From REEB95 sp035632055 (GTDB taxonomy: Bacteria > Pseudomonadota > Alphaproteobacteria > ATCC43930 > CGMCC-115725): a stretch of 64,000 bases of DNA. Under the pieces are notes generated by a model. The model made no database searches. It was not told the origin of the DNA and saw only the letters and a list, made by a program, of their open reading frames with translations. The position numbers and the translations under genes were made by a program. The stretch covers positions 1 to 64,000 of the forward strand of contig DASQHO010000001.1 of NCBI GenBank assembly GCA_035632055.1, written 5' to 3'. Of this stretch, positions 25,041-33,418 are shown one piece after another. Each line of letters begins with the position of its first letter. The first letter of the stretch is position 1.

Positions 25041-26228
25041 TCACGACAGACGCTCCAGTGCCAGCGCAATGCCCTGGCCGCCGCCAATGCACAGCGTAAT
25101 GACGCCGCGCCTGAGCCCGTCGCGTTTCATCGAATGAAGAAGCCGCGTCGTGAGAACCGCGCCGGTCGCGCCGATCGGATGCCCGTGCGCAATCGCGCCG
25201 CCTTCCACGTTGACGATATCCTCAGGTAAACCGAGCTCACGCTGGACGGCGATGGCGATCGCCGCGAAGGCCTCGTTGATCTCAATACGCTCAACGTCAC
25301 CGATCTTCCATTCCGCACGCGCCAGCGCCTGCTTCACGGCGGGCACGGGACCCAAGCCGAACATGCCGGGTTCCACCGCGGCAATGCCATATGAGACGAG
25401 ACGGGCCATCGGCGCGAGGCCATTCTGCTCGGCCCACTCCGCGCTCGACACCAGCATCGCCGCCGCGCCGCTATTGAGGCCGGGCGCATTGCCGGCGGTA
25501 ATGGTGCCGTCCTTGCGGAAAGCGGGCCGCAGTTTGGCGAGACTTTCTAACGTGGTATCCGGGCGATTGTGCTCATCCTTGTTGAAGAGACCCGGCTTGT
25601 TTCGCTCGCATAGCTCGACCGCCGCGATCTCGTCCGTAAACTTGCCGGCGGCCTGCGCTGCCGCGAAACGCTTCTGTGAGCGCTCCGCCCAGCGGTCCTG
25701 ATCCTCGCGCGTGATCTGGCGCGCCTTGACGAGGTCTTCCGTATGCCAGCCCGAGTGCTGGTCGGAAAAGGCGTCGTTAAGGCCGTCGCGGAGCATGCTG
25801 TCGTAAATCTGGGCATCTCCGAGCCGATAGCCCCAACGCCCGCTGCCCATCAGGTAGGGCGCGCGGTCCATGTTCTCCATACCGCCCGCCAGCGCGCAAT
25901 CGATATAGCCGAGCATGATCTCCTGCGCGGCCGAGGCGATGGCCTGCGCCCCGGAGCCGCAGACTCTGTTCACTGTCATCGCTGGGACTTCGACGGGGAG
26001 CCCGCCGTGAATGGCTGCCTGCCGGGCTGGATTCATCTTGTTGCCCGCCTGGACTACGTTGCCCATGACGACCGTCTGGACCTTGGCATGGTCGAGCTTG
26101 GCGCGCGCCAGCACAGCGCGATTGGCGGTCGCACCCAGCTCGGTCGCCGGCGTCTCCTTTAGGGCCCCGCCGAACGTTCCGATGGCGGTGCGAACCGCGT
26201 TGGAGAGCACGACGGTGCGATGCGGCAT
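25041..26228 (-). CDS. Acetyl-CoA acetyltransferase (thiolase)
   Basis: 395 residues with the thiolase hallmarks: nucleophile cysteine in VNRVCGSGAQAIASA (about 88), NEAFAA, GGAIAHGHPIGATGA with the active-site histidine, and C-terminal CIGGGQGIALALE with the second catalytic cysteine. It catalyses reversible condensation of two acetyl-CoA, or thiolysis in beta-oxidation. No phaB or phaC is adjacent, so a polyhydroxybutyrate role cannot be assigned. Co-oriented with the CMD and arsA genes. Confidence 0.92.
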   Translation of the reverse strand: MPHRTVVLSNAVRTAIGTFGGALKETPATELGATANRAVLARAKLDHAKVQTVVMGNVVQAGNKMNPARQAAIHGGLPVEVPAMTVNRVCGSGAQAIASAAQEIMLGYIDCALAGGMENMDRAPYLMGSGRWGYRLGDAQIYDSMLRDGLNDAFSDQHSGWHTEDLVKARQITREDQDRWAERSQKRFAAAQAAGKFTDEIAAVELCERNKPGLFNKDEHNRPDTTLESLAKLRPAFRKDGTITAGNAPGLNSGAAAMLVSSAEWAEQNGLAPMARLVSYGIAAVEPGMFGLGPVPAVKQALARAEWKIGDVERIEINEAFAAIAIAVQRELGLPEDIVNVEGGAIAHGHPIGATGAVLTTRLLHSMKRDGLRRGVITLCIGGGQGIALALERLS

Positions 26229-26294
26229 GATCAGTCTCCTTGGGTTTCAAATCAGAGTAAGGTCTGGCCCTCCGGCCCGGCATTGATCTCGATC

Positions 26295-26537
26295 ATGCGA
26301 GGGTCACTACGACATCGCCACCGGCGCCAGCCGGCACTCCGGTCCATCTTCCTCGCCTTCTTCTGGATCACGCTGCTTTATGGCTTTTTCCACGCCCCGT
26401 GGTTTCTGGCGCAGACAATCGCGTCACCATGCGCCGATCGGCCACTGGTCCAATCACTCATCGTAACGGCTGGGATGGTGATTGCTGCGGAAGCGGGGCG
26501 GCGTCTCGCGGACTGGCTGTTCCGGCCGGAGACCTAA
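26295..26537 (+). CDS. Small two-helix membrane protein
   Basis: About 80 residues from ATG 26295: a basic N-terminus (RGSLRHRHRRQPALR), one strong transmembrane helix (IFLAFFWITLLYGFFHAPWF) and a second (LVQSLIVTAGMVIAAEA) followed by a basic, aromatic end. The positive-inside pattern argues for a real membrane protein. It is convergent with the DUF4336 gene, overlapping by four bases. No family recognised and no strong ribosome-binding site seen. Confidence 0.45.
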   Translation: MRGSLRHRHRRQPALRSIFLAFFWITLLYGFFHAPWFLAQTIASPCADRPLVQSLIVTAGMVIAAEAGRRLADWLFRPET

Positions 26538-27301
26538 AGGCGTCGCTCGTCGTTGGCAGGCCATGCTCCGAATATTCTGCGGATGACGTTGTCAGTATCC
26601 GCGTCAAAGCAGCGGCCATGGCTGAGCACAATTCGCTGCGGCTGCCAGGAGTGGATCTTTTCGATCGCTGCCTTCGCCTTTTGTCGCTGGACGAGCAACG
26701 GCAGGCGCATACCGAAGAATATTTGGCCGTAGGGATGATACATCCCGGCAAGCTTGCTGGCCGTTCGCCATGGCTCGGAAATCTTGTCCAGTTCGATGTT
26801 GATGACCGTGTCAGTGAGTATCAGCGTCCGCGACGCCCGGTGGAAGAAAATGAACTCCTTGAAATAGCCGCCGGGAAAAAGCAGTTGGTCGATCTCCCGA
26901 CGCCATTCTTCGGGCGCATCGCTGTCGAGGTCTCTCGTGAAATCGACATCCACGTGCCGCGCCCGCGCCCTCCGGTGCACACGGGGTGACGCCCAGGAGG
27001 TGGCTTCAGGAAACACCTTCGCCCATTCACCGATATGCGCGTAATGGAACTGGTTGGGGGACACGAGGTGACGAATCCTCCCTAACCCCTGCAGCTCCCT
27101 AGCCAGTCTCTCGTCGAACTTGATCGGCGAATGTAGGAAGAGATCGCCGTTTGTGAGGCGCGCCACGGTCATCCTGGTCGTGAACGGAAGGGGCAGCCTG
27201 ATTCCGGCTACGGTCAGATATTCGAACGGGCCATCGACGATGCCGATGTCCGGCGCGAGGGGCTTGTAGACGTTAATCGGCTCGTAGAGAGAGGCGCCCA
27301 T
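26534..27301 (-). CDS. DUF4336-type metallo-beta-lactamase-fold protein
   Basis: 255 residues resembling DUF4336 proteins, distant relatives of metallo-beta-lactamases. It contains the segment LVSPNQFHYAHIGEW, where the family has its first metal-like histidines, an internal LILTDTVINIEL strand and a late RIVLSHGRCF. The substrate is unknown; relatives are predicted hydrolases of membrane- or stress-related metabolites. Starts at ATG 27301. An open intergenic stretch with repeat copy 2 lies upstream. Confidence 0.7.
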   Translation of the reverse strand: MGASLYEPINVYKPLAPDIGIVDGPFEYLTVAGIRLPLPFTTRMTVARLTNGDLFLHSPIKFDERLARELQGLGRIRHLVSPNQFHYAHIGEWAKVFPEATSWASPRVHRRARARHVDVDFTRDLDSDAPEEWRREIDQLLFPGGYFKEFIFFHRASRTLILTDTVINIELDKISEPWRTASKLAGMYHPYGQIFFGMRLPLLVQRQKAKAAIEKIHSWQPQRIVLSHGRCFDADTDNVIRRIFGAWPANDERRL

Positions 27302-27462
27302 GCTTCAGATCTCAACGTGCTGGGAATGAAGGAACCGGTGACTACCATGCTCGACATGGTTCGGCGTCCACGTCCCGGCAGGTCAGCAGGGGGACAAGGC
27401 CGGACCTCACCATCACACCGCTGCCGGCACGACGATGAGCATCACCAGCAGCGACCCGATAT

Positions 27463-27714
27463 TGCTATAACTGATGCTGACGGTGTTTTTTTGCGCCAGC
27501 GCCGGCAGTGCTGTTGTCGCTTGTGAGGTCGAAAAATCGACCGATCGATGTCGATAGTCGCTGAAACCGAGCAAATTCCGAATCGGAGAAATTCCCATTT
27601 GAAATCAAGACCGCAATTTTCTGACGGATCGGAGAGACGGTTCTTCGTCGTGCGCAAAAAAAATTTGCACTTGAAATTCAACGCATTACCATCGCTAAGA
27701 ACAATCGAGTGGGA
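27463..27714. repeat. Diverged ~250-bp intergenic repeat, copy 2
   Basis: Direct-orientation partner of 22253-22497, with the same ordered words (TGCTATA 27463, the 39-bp block 27537, TTTGAAATCAA 27598, TGACGGA 27622, ATCGAGTGGGA 27704). Here its right end abuts the 5' region of the isochorismatase-fold gene, so it could contribute a promoter or leader. The intergenic stretch 27302-27462 holds nothing else I can identify. Confidence 0.7.
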
Positions 27715-27738
27715 ATAACCGGCAACGGAGAAACCGCC

Positions 27739-28371
27739 GTGAAATTCGCATTTGTCCCCGCCGCCGCGTTCGCGGCGTTCGTCGCCATCGCCGCGCCGGC
27801 CAACGCGCAGCAAACCATCGTTGACGAATGGGCGACGATCAAGACGCCGCCGGCGCCGGAACTCAATCAAGTCACCGTCGATCCCAAGACCACGGCGCTG
27901 CTGCTGCTCGATTTCGTCAAGCAAAGCTGCAACGAACAGCGCCGGCCGCGTTGTGTCGCATCCGTGCCGGCAACCGAGAAGTTCCTGGCCGAGGCGCGCG
28001 CCCACCGACTATTGGTTGTCTATAGCTATGTACCGAGCGGCGCGCTGGCTGACACGCTCCCTCACCTGGCGCCGAAGGATGGCGAGCCGGCGGTGCAGTC
28101 CGGCGCGGACAAATTCCTCAACACCGATCTCGAGAAAATCCTGAAAGACCACGGCATCAAGACCGTGATCGTGACCGGCACCGCGGCGCATGGCGCCGTG
28201 CTCCACACCGGCGACGAAGCGGCGTTGCGCGGCTTCAACGTGATCGTCCCGGTCGACGGCATGTCGGCAGAGGACGCGTTCATCGAACTCTATGTCGCGT
28301 ACAATTTCGCGCACGCGCCGCAGGTTTCGGCCAAGTCGACGCTGACGCGCTACGACATGATCAAGTTCTAG
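27739..28371 (+). CDS. Periplasmic isochorismatase-fold protein lacking the catalytic cysteine
   Basis: 210 residues. The signal peptide (FVPAAAFAAFVAIAAPANA-Q) predicts export. The mature part is an isochorismatase/cysteine-hydrolase fold, with the usual Asp in LLLLDFVKQ. The loop that should supply the nucleophile reads TGTAAHGAVLHTGDEA, where active relatives have a cysteine one residue before the Val; here it is Ala. It is therefore probably not a classical cysteine hydrolase. GTG 27739 is preferred because it starts the signal peptide and follows GGAG; a GTG at 27709 lies inside the repeat. Confidence 0.75.
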   Translation: MKFAFVPAAAFAAFVAIAAPANAQQTIVDEWATIKTPPAPELNQVTVDPKTTALLLLDFVKQSCNEQRRPRCVASVPATEKFLAEARAHRLLVVYSYVPSGALADTLPHLAPKDGEPAVQSGADKFLNTDLEKILKDHGIKTVIVTGTAAHGAVLHTGDEAALRGFNVIVPVDGMSAEDAFIELYVAYNFAHAPQVSAKSTLTRYDMIKF

Positions 28372-28455
28372 GTAAAGGCCACAACTTTGCCCAAGGATTG
28401 ACGCCGTTGTGTCACCAGCATCGTGCATCCTCATGTGCAACGGATGAGGATGCCG

Positions 28456-28644
28456 ATGCAGAATCGACTCTTTCATGGTAATATCGAGCCGTCGATCGAC
28501 GAGTTGCTCAGCGACCCGATCGCGCAGCTTTTAAGAAAACGCGACGGGATCGAAGTCGACGACGTGCTGGTTACAGTCGAGCGGGTGAAGGCCGCGTTGC
28601 GTCACCGTTGCCGGACAGGCGGCTGTTGCGAGGCCGTGGCCTAG
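28456..28644 (+). CDS. Small conserved-type hypothetical protein
   Basis: 62 residues. It has the layout IDELLSDPIAQLLRKRDGI followed by DDVLVTVERVKAALRHR, which resembles short alphaproteobacterial proteins of unknown function, and a C-terminal cysteine pair (TGGCCEA). ATG 28456 has GAGG a few bases upstream; ATG 28444 and 28450 are alternatives. No membrane segment. Confidence 0.5.
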   Translation: MQNRLFHGNIEPSIDELLSDPIAQLLRKRDGIEVDDVLVTVERVKAALRHRCRTGGCCEAVA

Positions 28645-28683
28645 GGCCCGAGGGGTTTGCGCTTTCCTCGCGGGAGGATCGCG

Positions 28684-28839
28684 ATGGACGAAGCCAATTA
28701 CTGGTGGGAACAGGCGCTCAAATACAAGCAGCGTGCCGAAAGGGCGGCTGACCATAAAACGCGCGCCGAGCTCTTGGAGCTGGGTGCGGTCTGTGAAGAG
28801 GTCGCCGAAACCATGGAATCACGCGCCGGCGGCGGCTGA
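28684..28839 (+). CDS. Small hypothetical protein, 51 residues
   Basis: Starts at ATG 28684 after a good GGGAGGA. The product is a single amphipathic, charged helix pair (ANYWWEQALKYKQRAERAA, then RAELLELGAVCEEVAETME) ending in Gly. Similar short proteins are common in Rhizobiales-type genomes, without assigned function. Convergent with the acyl-CoA dehydrogenase gene, 18 bases apart. Confidence 0.5.
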   Translation: MDEANYWWEQALKYKQRAERAADHKTRAELLELGAVCEEVAETMESRAGGG

Positions 28840-28857
28840 AGCGGCTTTTCCGACGCT

Positions 28858-30048
28858 TCAATAAGACCGCGGCAATCCGAGCACGTGTTCGGCCAGATAG
28901 GCCAAGACCAGGTTGGTCGAGATCGGCGCCACCTGGAACAGGCGCGTCTCGCGCCATTTGCGCTCGACGTCATACTCGCGGGCAAAGCCGAAGCCGCCGT
29001 GGGTCTGCAGGCAGGCTTCGCCGGCATGCCACGAGGCATCGGCCGCCAGGAGCTTGGCCATGTTGGCTTCGGGCCCGCAGGGCTGGCCGGCATCGAACAG
29101 CGCCGCCGCCTTGCGCACCATGAGGTCGGCCGCCTCGGTTTCGGCAAAGGCGCGCGCCAGCGGAAATTGCACACCCTGGTTCTGGCCGATCGGACGGTCG
29201 AAGACGACGCGGCCCTTGGCATATTCGGTCGCGGTGCGCAGAAACCAGCGCGCGTCGCCGATCGCCTCGGCGGCGATCAGGATGCGCTCGGCGTTCATGC
29301 CGTCGAGGATATAGCGGAAACCCTTGCCCTCCTCGCCAATCAGGTTTTCGGCCGGCACTGCCAGATCGTCGAAGAAGACTTCGGTGGTGTTGTGGTTGAT
29401 CATTGCCGGCAGCTTCTTGATCGTCACGCCGTGGCCGCGCGCCGCCTTGAGATCGACCAGGAAAACCGACAGCCCCTCGCCGCGCTTTTCCACCTTGTCC
29501 ACCGGCGTGGTTCGCGCCAGCAGCAGCATCAGATCGGATTGCAGCGCGCGTGAGGTCCATACTTTCTGGCCGCGCACGATGTAACGGTCGCCATGGCGTT
29601 CGGCCCGGGTCTTGAGCTTCAGCGTGTCGGTGCCGGTCGTCGGCTCGGTCACGCCGAAGGCCTGGAGCGTTAACGTCCCGGCGGCGATGTCCGGCAGGTA
29701 GCGGCGCTTCTGTTCGGCGCTGCCGTGCCGCAGCAGCGTGCCCATGATGTACATCTGGGCGTGGCAGGCGCCGGCATTGCAGCCCGACGCGTGGATTTCC
29801 TCGAGGATCGCCGCAGCGGCGCGCAGCGGCAGGCCGGCGCCGCCATAGTCCTCCGGCACGAGAGCCGCGAGGTAACCCGCCTCGGTCAAGGCAACGACGA
29901 ATTGCGTGGGATATTCCTGCCGTTCCTCGCAGCCGCGCCAATAGGCGCCGGGAAAGCCCGCGCACACGCGCCGCACACCGTCGCGGATCTCGGGAAAATC
30001 GGTGCCGAGCGGGATTGCAGGCGGCGGCGCGCCGGCAGCCGAATCCAT
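28858..30048 (-). CDS. Acyl-CoA dehydrogenase family protein
   Basis: 396 residues with the ACAD fold: an N-terminal helical domain, the FAD-binding middle domain with AFGVTEPTTGTDTLKLKTRA and the C-terminal helices with QTHGGFGFAREYDVERKWR. It oxidises an acyl-CoA to enoyl-CoA, passing electrons to ETF. The usual catalytic-Glu position cannot be assigned with certainty by eye. Directly followed by an enoyl-CoA hydratase gene on the same strand (the hydratase is transcribed first, adjacent with no gap), suggesting a beta-oxidation or branched-acid pathway. Confidence 0.92.
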   Translation of the reverse strand: MDSAAGAPPPAIPLGTDFPEIRDGVRRVCAGFPGAYWRGCEERQEYPTQFVVALTEAGYLAALVPEDYGGAGLPLRAAAAILEEIHASGCNAGACHAQMYIMGTLLRHGSAEQKRRYLPDIAAGTLTLQAFGVTEPTTGTDTLKLKTRAERHGDRYIVRGQKVWTSRALQSDLMLLLARTTPVDKVEKRGEGLSVFLVDLKAARGHGVTIKKLPAMINHNTTEVFFDDLAVPAENLIGEEGKGFRYILDGMNAERILIAAEAIGDARWFLRTATEYAKGRVVFDRPIGQNQGVQFPLARAFAETEAADLMVRKAAALFDAGQPCGPEANMAKLLAADASWHAGEACLQTHGGFGFAREYDVERKWRETRLFQVAPISTNLVLAYLAEHVLGLPRSY

Positions 30049-30843
30049 TCAGCGCCCGGCGAAGCGGGGCTTCCGCTTCTCATTGAAGGCGGCGATGCCT
30101 TCGCGCCGGTCGGCCGTCGCGATCAGCGGCTCGTAGCACGCGATCTCGAAGCGCATCGCCTGGTCGAGCGGCCGCTGCAGGCCGCCGTGGATCGACTTCT
30201 TCGCCTGGCGCACGGCCAGCGGCGCATTGGCAGTAATCGCGCGCGCAGTTTCCAGCGTTTCGGCCATCAGCCGTTCGGGCGCGCACAGCCGGTTGACCAC
30301 GCCCCAAGCCAGCGCCTCTTCGGCACTGAATGGCCGGCCGGCAAGCACGATTTCCTTGGCGCGGCGCTCGCCGACGGCGCGCGACAGCGTCTGGGTGCCG
30401 CCGGCGCCGGGGATCAGACCAAGGGTGGTTTCGGTCAGAGCGAAGCGGGCGCTGGTCACGGCATAGGCGAAATCGCAGGCGAGCACCAATTCGAGCCCGC
30501 CGGCAAAGGCCGCGCCGTTGACGGCAGCGATCACCGGCACCGGCACATGCAGCAGCATTTCCTGCTCGCGCTCGATGATGGCGTGCTGCTCGAACCACGC
30601 CTCGTCGCTCATGCCATTGCGTTCCTTGAGGTCCGCGCCGGCGCAGAAGGCGCGGCTGCCGGCGCCGGTGAGCACGACGCAGCGCACATCGCCGGGCGCG
30701 GCGACGAGCCCAGTCCACAGGTCGAGCAGCTCCTGCATCATGCGCGTGTTGAAGGCGTTGGCGGCCTGCGGCCGGTCGATCGTCGCCAGCAGCAGATGTG
30801 GCTCGGGGGTCTCGACCCGCAGGGTTTCATAGCGCGGCGCCAT
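30049..30843 (-). CDS. Enoyl-CoA hydratase/isomerase family protein
   Basis: 264 residues of the crotonase family: oxyanion-hole segment AFCAGADLKER, then AAVNGAAFAGGLELVLACDF and ALTETTLGLIPGAGGTQ with the catalytic-type glutamates. It hydrates enoyl-CoA produced by the neighbouring dehydrogenase. The start at 30843 follows MAPRYETLRVE. Stop and dehydrogenase start are adjacent, so the two are co-transcribed. Confidence 0.92.
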   Translation of the reverse strand: MAPRYETLRVETPEPHLLLATIDRPQAANAFNTRMMQELLDLWTGLVAAPGDVRCVVLTGAGSRAFCAGADLKERNGMSDEAWFEQHAIIEREQEMLLHVPVPVIAAVNGAAFAGGLELVLACDFAYAVTSARFALTETTLGLIPGAGGTQTLSRAVGERRAKEIVLAGRPFSAEEALAWGVVNRLCAPERLMAETLETARAITANAPLAVRQAKKSIHGGLQRPLDQAMRFEIACYEPLIATADRREGIAAFNEKRKPRFAGR

Positions 30844-30891
30844 CGCGCGAGGGTGGCGACGGCGCTGCGGGCCGTCAACCGGCTTGGCGGC

Positions 30892-31113
30892 TCAGAGATA
30901 GCACCAGGGCGAGCGTTCCAGCAGATCGCTGGTGGCTTCGAGCACTGCAGCCCAGGCGGCATAGGCGAGCGTATCGCCGATTTCGCTCGCACGCCGCGCG
31001 CGGGTTGCTGCCAAGGTCAGGGCGCTGCGGCCGTGCTTGGCGGCCAAGTCTTCAGCGATGCGCGCGGTCTCCTCGGCGCCCAGGAAGTTGGTTGGGTTGA
31101 ATGGCGGCGTCAT
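30892..31113 (-). CDS. Small hypothetical protein, 73 residues
   Basis: Helical protein from ATG 31113 (TPPFNPTNFLGAEETARIAE...), with DTLAYAAWAAVLEATSDLLE at the C-terminus. No family recognised. It lies 48 bases upstream of the hydratase gene on the same strand and may be the first gene of that operon. Alternative starts farther upstream at 31155 are less likely because the sequence there is AT-rich and non-protein-like. Confidence 0.5.
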   Translation of the reverse strand: MTPPFNPTNFLGAEETARIAEDLAAKHGRSALTLAATRARRASEIGDTLAYAAWAAVLEATSDLLERSPWCYL

Positions 31114-31449
31114 GCGTGGGGCTGTTTTGATGACGCTAGCTTTCGAAAAATTCAAATATAAGTCAAGGCAATTACTATAATTAACCGAATAAATCCAAGT
31201 CGACTCGGGCTTTGATGCTTAATTTTCACGTGCAGTTAAGTAAACGCGCGTGTCGCACAGTTAACACGGCCAATCGCCGGATCAATCGCGCAGATGTCAA
31301 ATCCGTTAGTTAGATCAAAGGCCTTCGTGGGCCGGTGGAGACGCTGGGGACTGGTAAAGGCCGATTGCTTCGGACATTCTAGGAATGTCACCAAGCGGCC
31401 GTCGGCCGCACCCCGCGCCAGCAAGGCCGGGACCTTCGGGAGGGGGAGT
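31114..31449. promoter_or_regulatory. AT-rich intergenic region between divergent units, with possible promoter
   Basis: A conspicuously AT-rich patch (about 31130-31230) in an otherwise GC-rich region. It contains a perfect TATAAT at 31176-31181 on the plus strand, with a weak TTCAAA 19 bp upstream, which could serve the liv operon about 400 bp downstream. No protein is supported before 31450. No substrate-binding-protein gene, which liv loci often place here, is present. Confidence 0.3.
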
Positions 31450-31575
31450 ATGTCCACGGGTTACCGCGCCGCCGCATCGGGCCCCTGCCGCGCGCGCCCG
31501 CGTTGGCTGCGATCCGGCCTCCACCGACCGTTTGATAGCCGGCCCGCCCCTCACCTCGAACCGGGCGCTGTCTGA
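31450..31575 (+). CDS. Possible 41-residue leader peptide coupled to livH
   Basis: ATG 31450 is preceded by a very strong GGGAGGGGGAG and the frame ends in TGATG (31573-31577), overlapping the livH start by one base. The peptide is Arg/Pro-rich (RARPRWLRSGLHRPFDSR) and looks like no folded protein. Either it is a real small protein or its translation exists only to deliver ribosomes to livH, which lacks its own clear site. Confidence 0.35.
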   Translation: MSTGYRAAASGPCRARPRWLRSGLHRPFDSRPAPHLEPGAV

Positions 31576-32441
31576 TGTTCGAGCTCCTGGTCAACGCCAT
31601 CGTCTCGGGGCTGTTGCTGGGAGGGTTCTATGCCGCGGTCAGCGTCGGCCTGGCCCTGTCGTTCGGCATGCTCGACATCGCCAACCTGGCGCATCCGGCC
31701 TTCATCATCCTCGGCTCGTTCATCGTCTACATCCTCAACATCGATTTCGGCATCGATCCGGTGCTGGCGGGCGTGATCGCCTTGCCGTTCTTCTACCTGC
31801 TCGGCTCGGCGATCTATCAGATCTATTACTATTCGTTCGAGCGGCGCGGCGAAGAGGCGCTGCGCGGCCTCGCCTTCTTCTTCGGCATCCTGTTCATCAC
31901 CGAAGTGGCGCTCATCCTAATCTTCGGCGTCGACTACCGCTTCGTCACCGCCCCCTATATCGGCCCGAGCGTCTATATCGGCGACGCCGAGCTGCCGCTG
32001 CGCATGCTGGTGCCGTTCATTGTCTCGATCGTCATGGTCGGCCTGCTCCAGCTGTTCCTGTCGAAGACATTCATCGGCCGCGCCATCCTCGCCGTTTCGC
32101 AGGACGATCTGGCGCTCAAGCTGATGGCGATCCGGCCGCAGCGGATCAAGAACATCGCGTTCGCCATCTCGATCGCCACGGCCTCGCTCGCCGGGGCCTG
32201 CCTCATCATCATCCAGCCGGTCGAGCCGTCGATCGGCCGCGATTACATCGGCCGCGTTTTTGCCATCGTGGTGCTCGGCGGCATGGGCAGCTTTCCCGGC
32301 ATGCTGACGGCGGCGATGCTGATCGGCGTGATGGAAAATCTGACCGCGACGTTCTATGGCCCGTCCTGGTCGCCGGCGGTCGCCTTCGGCTTCCTGCTGC
32401 TGACGCTCGCCGTGCGGCCGGCCGGACTGATGGGACGGTAG
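31575..32441 (+). CDS. livH: Branched-chain amino acid/amide ABC transporter permease LivH
   Basis: 288-residue inner-membrane permease, about eight transmembrane helices, with LivH hallmarks GLLLGGFYAAVSVGLALSFG near the N-terminus and VFAIVVLGGMGSFPG before the last helices. It imports branched-chain amino acids or related amides and acids together with LivM and the ATPases LivG/LivF that follow. Two bases separate it from livM. Confidence 0.93.
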   Translation: MFELLVNAIVSGLLLGGFYAAVSVGLALSFGMLDIANLAHPAFIILGSFIVYILNIDFGIDPVLAGVIALPFFYLLGSAIYQIYYYSFERRGEEALRGLAFFFGILFITEVALILIFGVDYRFVTAPYIGPSVYIGDAELPLRMLVPFIVSIVMVGLLQLFLSKTFIGRAILAVSQDDLALKLMAIRPQRIKNIAFAISIATASLAGACLIIIQPVEPSIGRDYIGRVFAIVVLGGMGSFPGMLTAAMLIGVMENLTATFYGPSWSPAVAFGFLLLTLAVRPAGLMGR

Positions 32442-32443
32442 CG

Positions 32444-33418
32444 GTGCCTTACATCCCGACGCGCTATTTCTGCCTGATCGCCGCGCTGGTGGCGATCGCC
32501 ATCGCCTTCGCTTCGCGCCTCGCAACCAACGACTATTTCTTCTTCGCCGGCTACGTCGTGCTGCAATACGTCGTCATGGCGACGGCGTGGAACATCCTCG
32601 GTGGCTATACCGGTTACGTCAATTTCGGCACCGCCGGCTTCTTCGCCATCGGCGCCTACAGCGCCGTGGTGATGCACAAGCTGTTCGAGCCGCCGCTGAT
32701 CGCGTCGATCGTGGTCGGCGGTTTCATGGCCGGCTTGGTCGGTCTCGGCATGGGCTATCTGACGTTGCGGCTGCGCGGTGTGTTTTTCGCCATTGCCACA
32801 TTGGCATTGGCGATCGTCTTGCAGACGCTGGTCACAAATTGGGATTTCGTCGGCGGCTCGCGCGGCGTCTACATCATCCGGCCGGAGACCGGCCCGTTCG
32901 GCCATCCGTATATCCAATATCTGTTCCTGACGATGCTGGTGCTGTCGGCGGTTTCGATCTGCATCGCGCGCGCCATCGAGCATTCGAAGCTCGGCTATGG
33001 CCTTGCCACCATCCGCGATGACGAGCTCGCCGCCGAGGCCGCCGGCGTGCCGACGCTCAAGCTCAAACTGATCGCCACCGTATTGTCAGGCGCGCTCATG
33101 GGCATGGCCGGCGCGCCGCTGCCCTATTACGTCACCTATCTCGATCCGTCCTCGGGCTTCAACCTGGCGTTCGCGGTCAACAGCATCGCCATGCCGCTGA
33201 TCGGGGGCACATCGAGCTGGCTCGGGCCGCTGATCGGCGCCGTGCTGCTGGCAACGATTCAGCAGGTCGCCACCGTCACCATCTCGTCGGCGCTCAACCT
33301 GCTGATTGTCGGCGTTATCATGGTGGCCTTCGTCGCGCTGGCGCCCAACGGCATTCTCGGCCTGTTCGAGCGCGGCGTGCGCGCCCGCCGCCGGCCGGCG
33401 GAAAAGGAGGCGGCGTGA
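32444..33418 (+). CDS. livM: Branched-chain amino acid ABC transporter permease LivM
   Basis: 324 residues with the LivM signatures WNILGGYTGYVNFGTAGFF near residue 50 and SIAMPLIGGTSSWLGPLIGA late, and multiple transmembrane helices. GTG 32444 starts the conserved domain; a much longer in-frame opening upstream is only a shadow of livH. The stop overlaps livG (GTGA). Confidence 0.92.
   Translation: MPYIPTRYFCLIAALVAIAIAFASRLATNDYFFFAGYVVLQYVVMATAWNILGGYTGYVNFGTAGFFAIGAYSAVVMHKLFEPPLIASIVVGGFMAGLVGLGMGYLTLRLRGVFFAIATLALAIVLQTLVTNWDFVGGSRGVYIIRPETGPFGHPYIQYLFLTMLVLSAVSICIARAIEHSKLGYGLATIRDDELAAEAAGVPTLKLKLIATVLSGALMGMAGAPLPYYVTYLDPSSGFNLAFAVNSIAMPLIGGTSSWLGPLIGAVLLATIQQVATVTISSALNLLIVGVIMVAFVALAPNGILGLFERGVRARRRPAEKEAA

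Noticed and set aside
31385..32443. A long N-terminal extension in frame with livM
   Set aside because: It runs through livH in another frame with low-complexity Arg/His-rich sequence; livM homology begins at GTG 32444.
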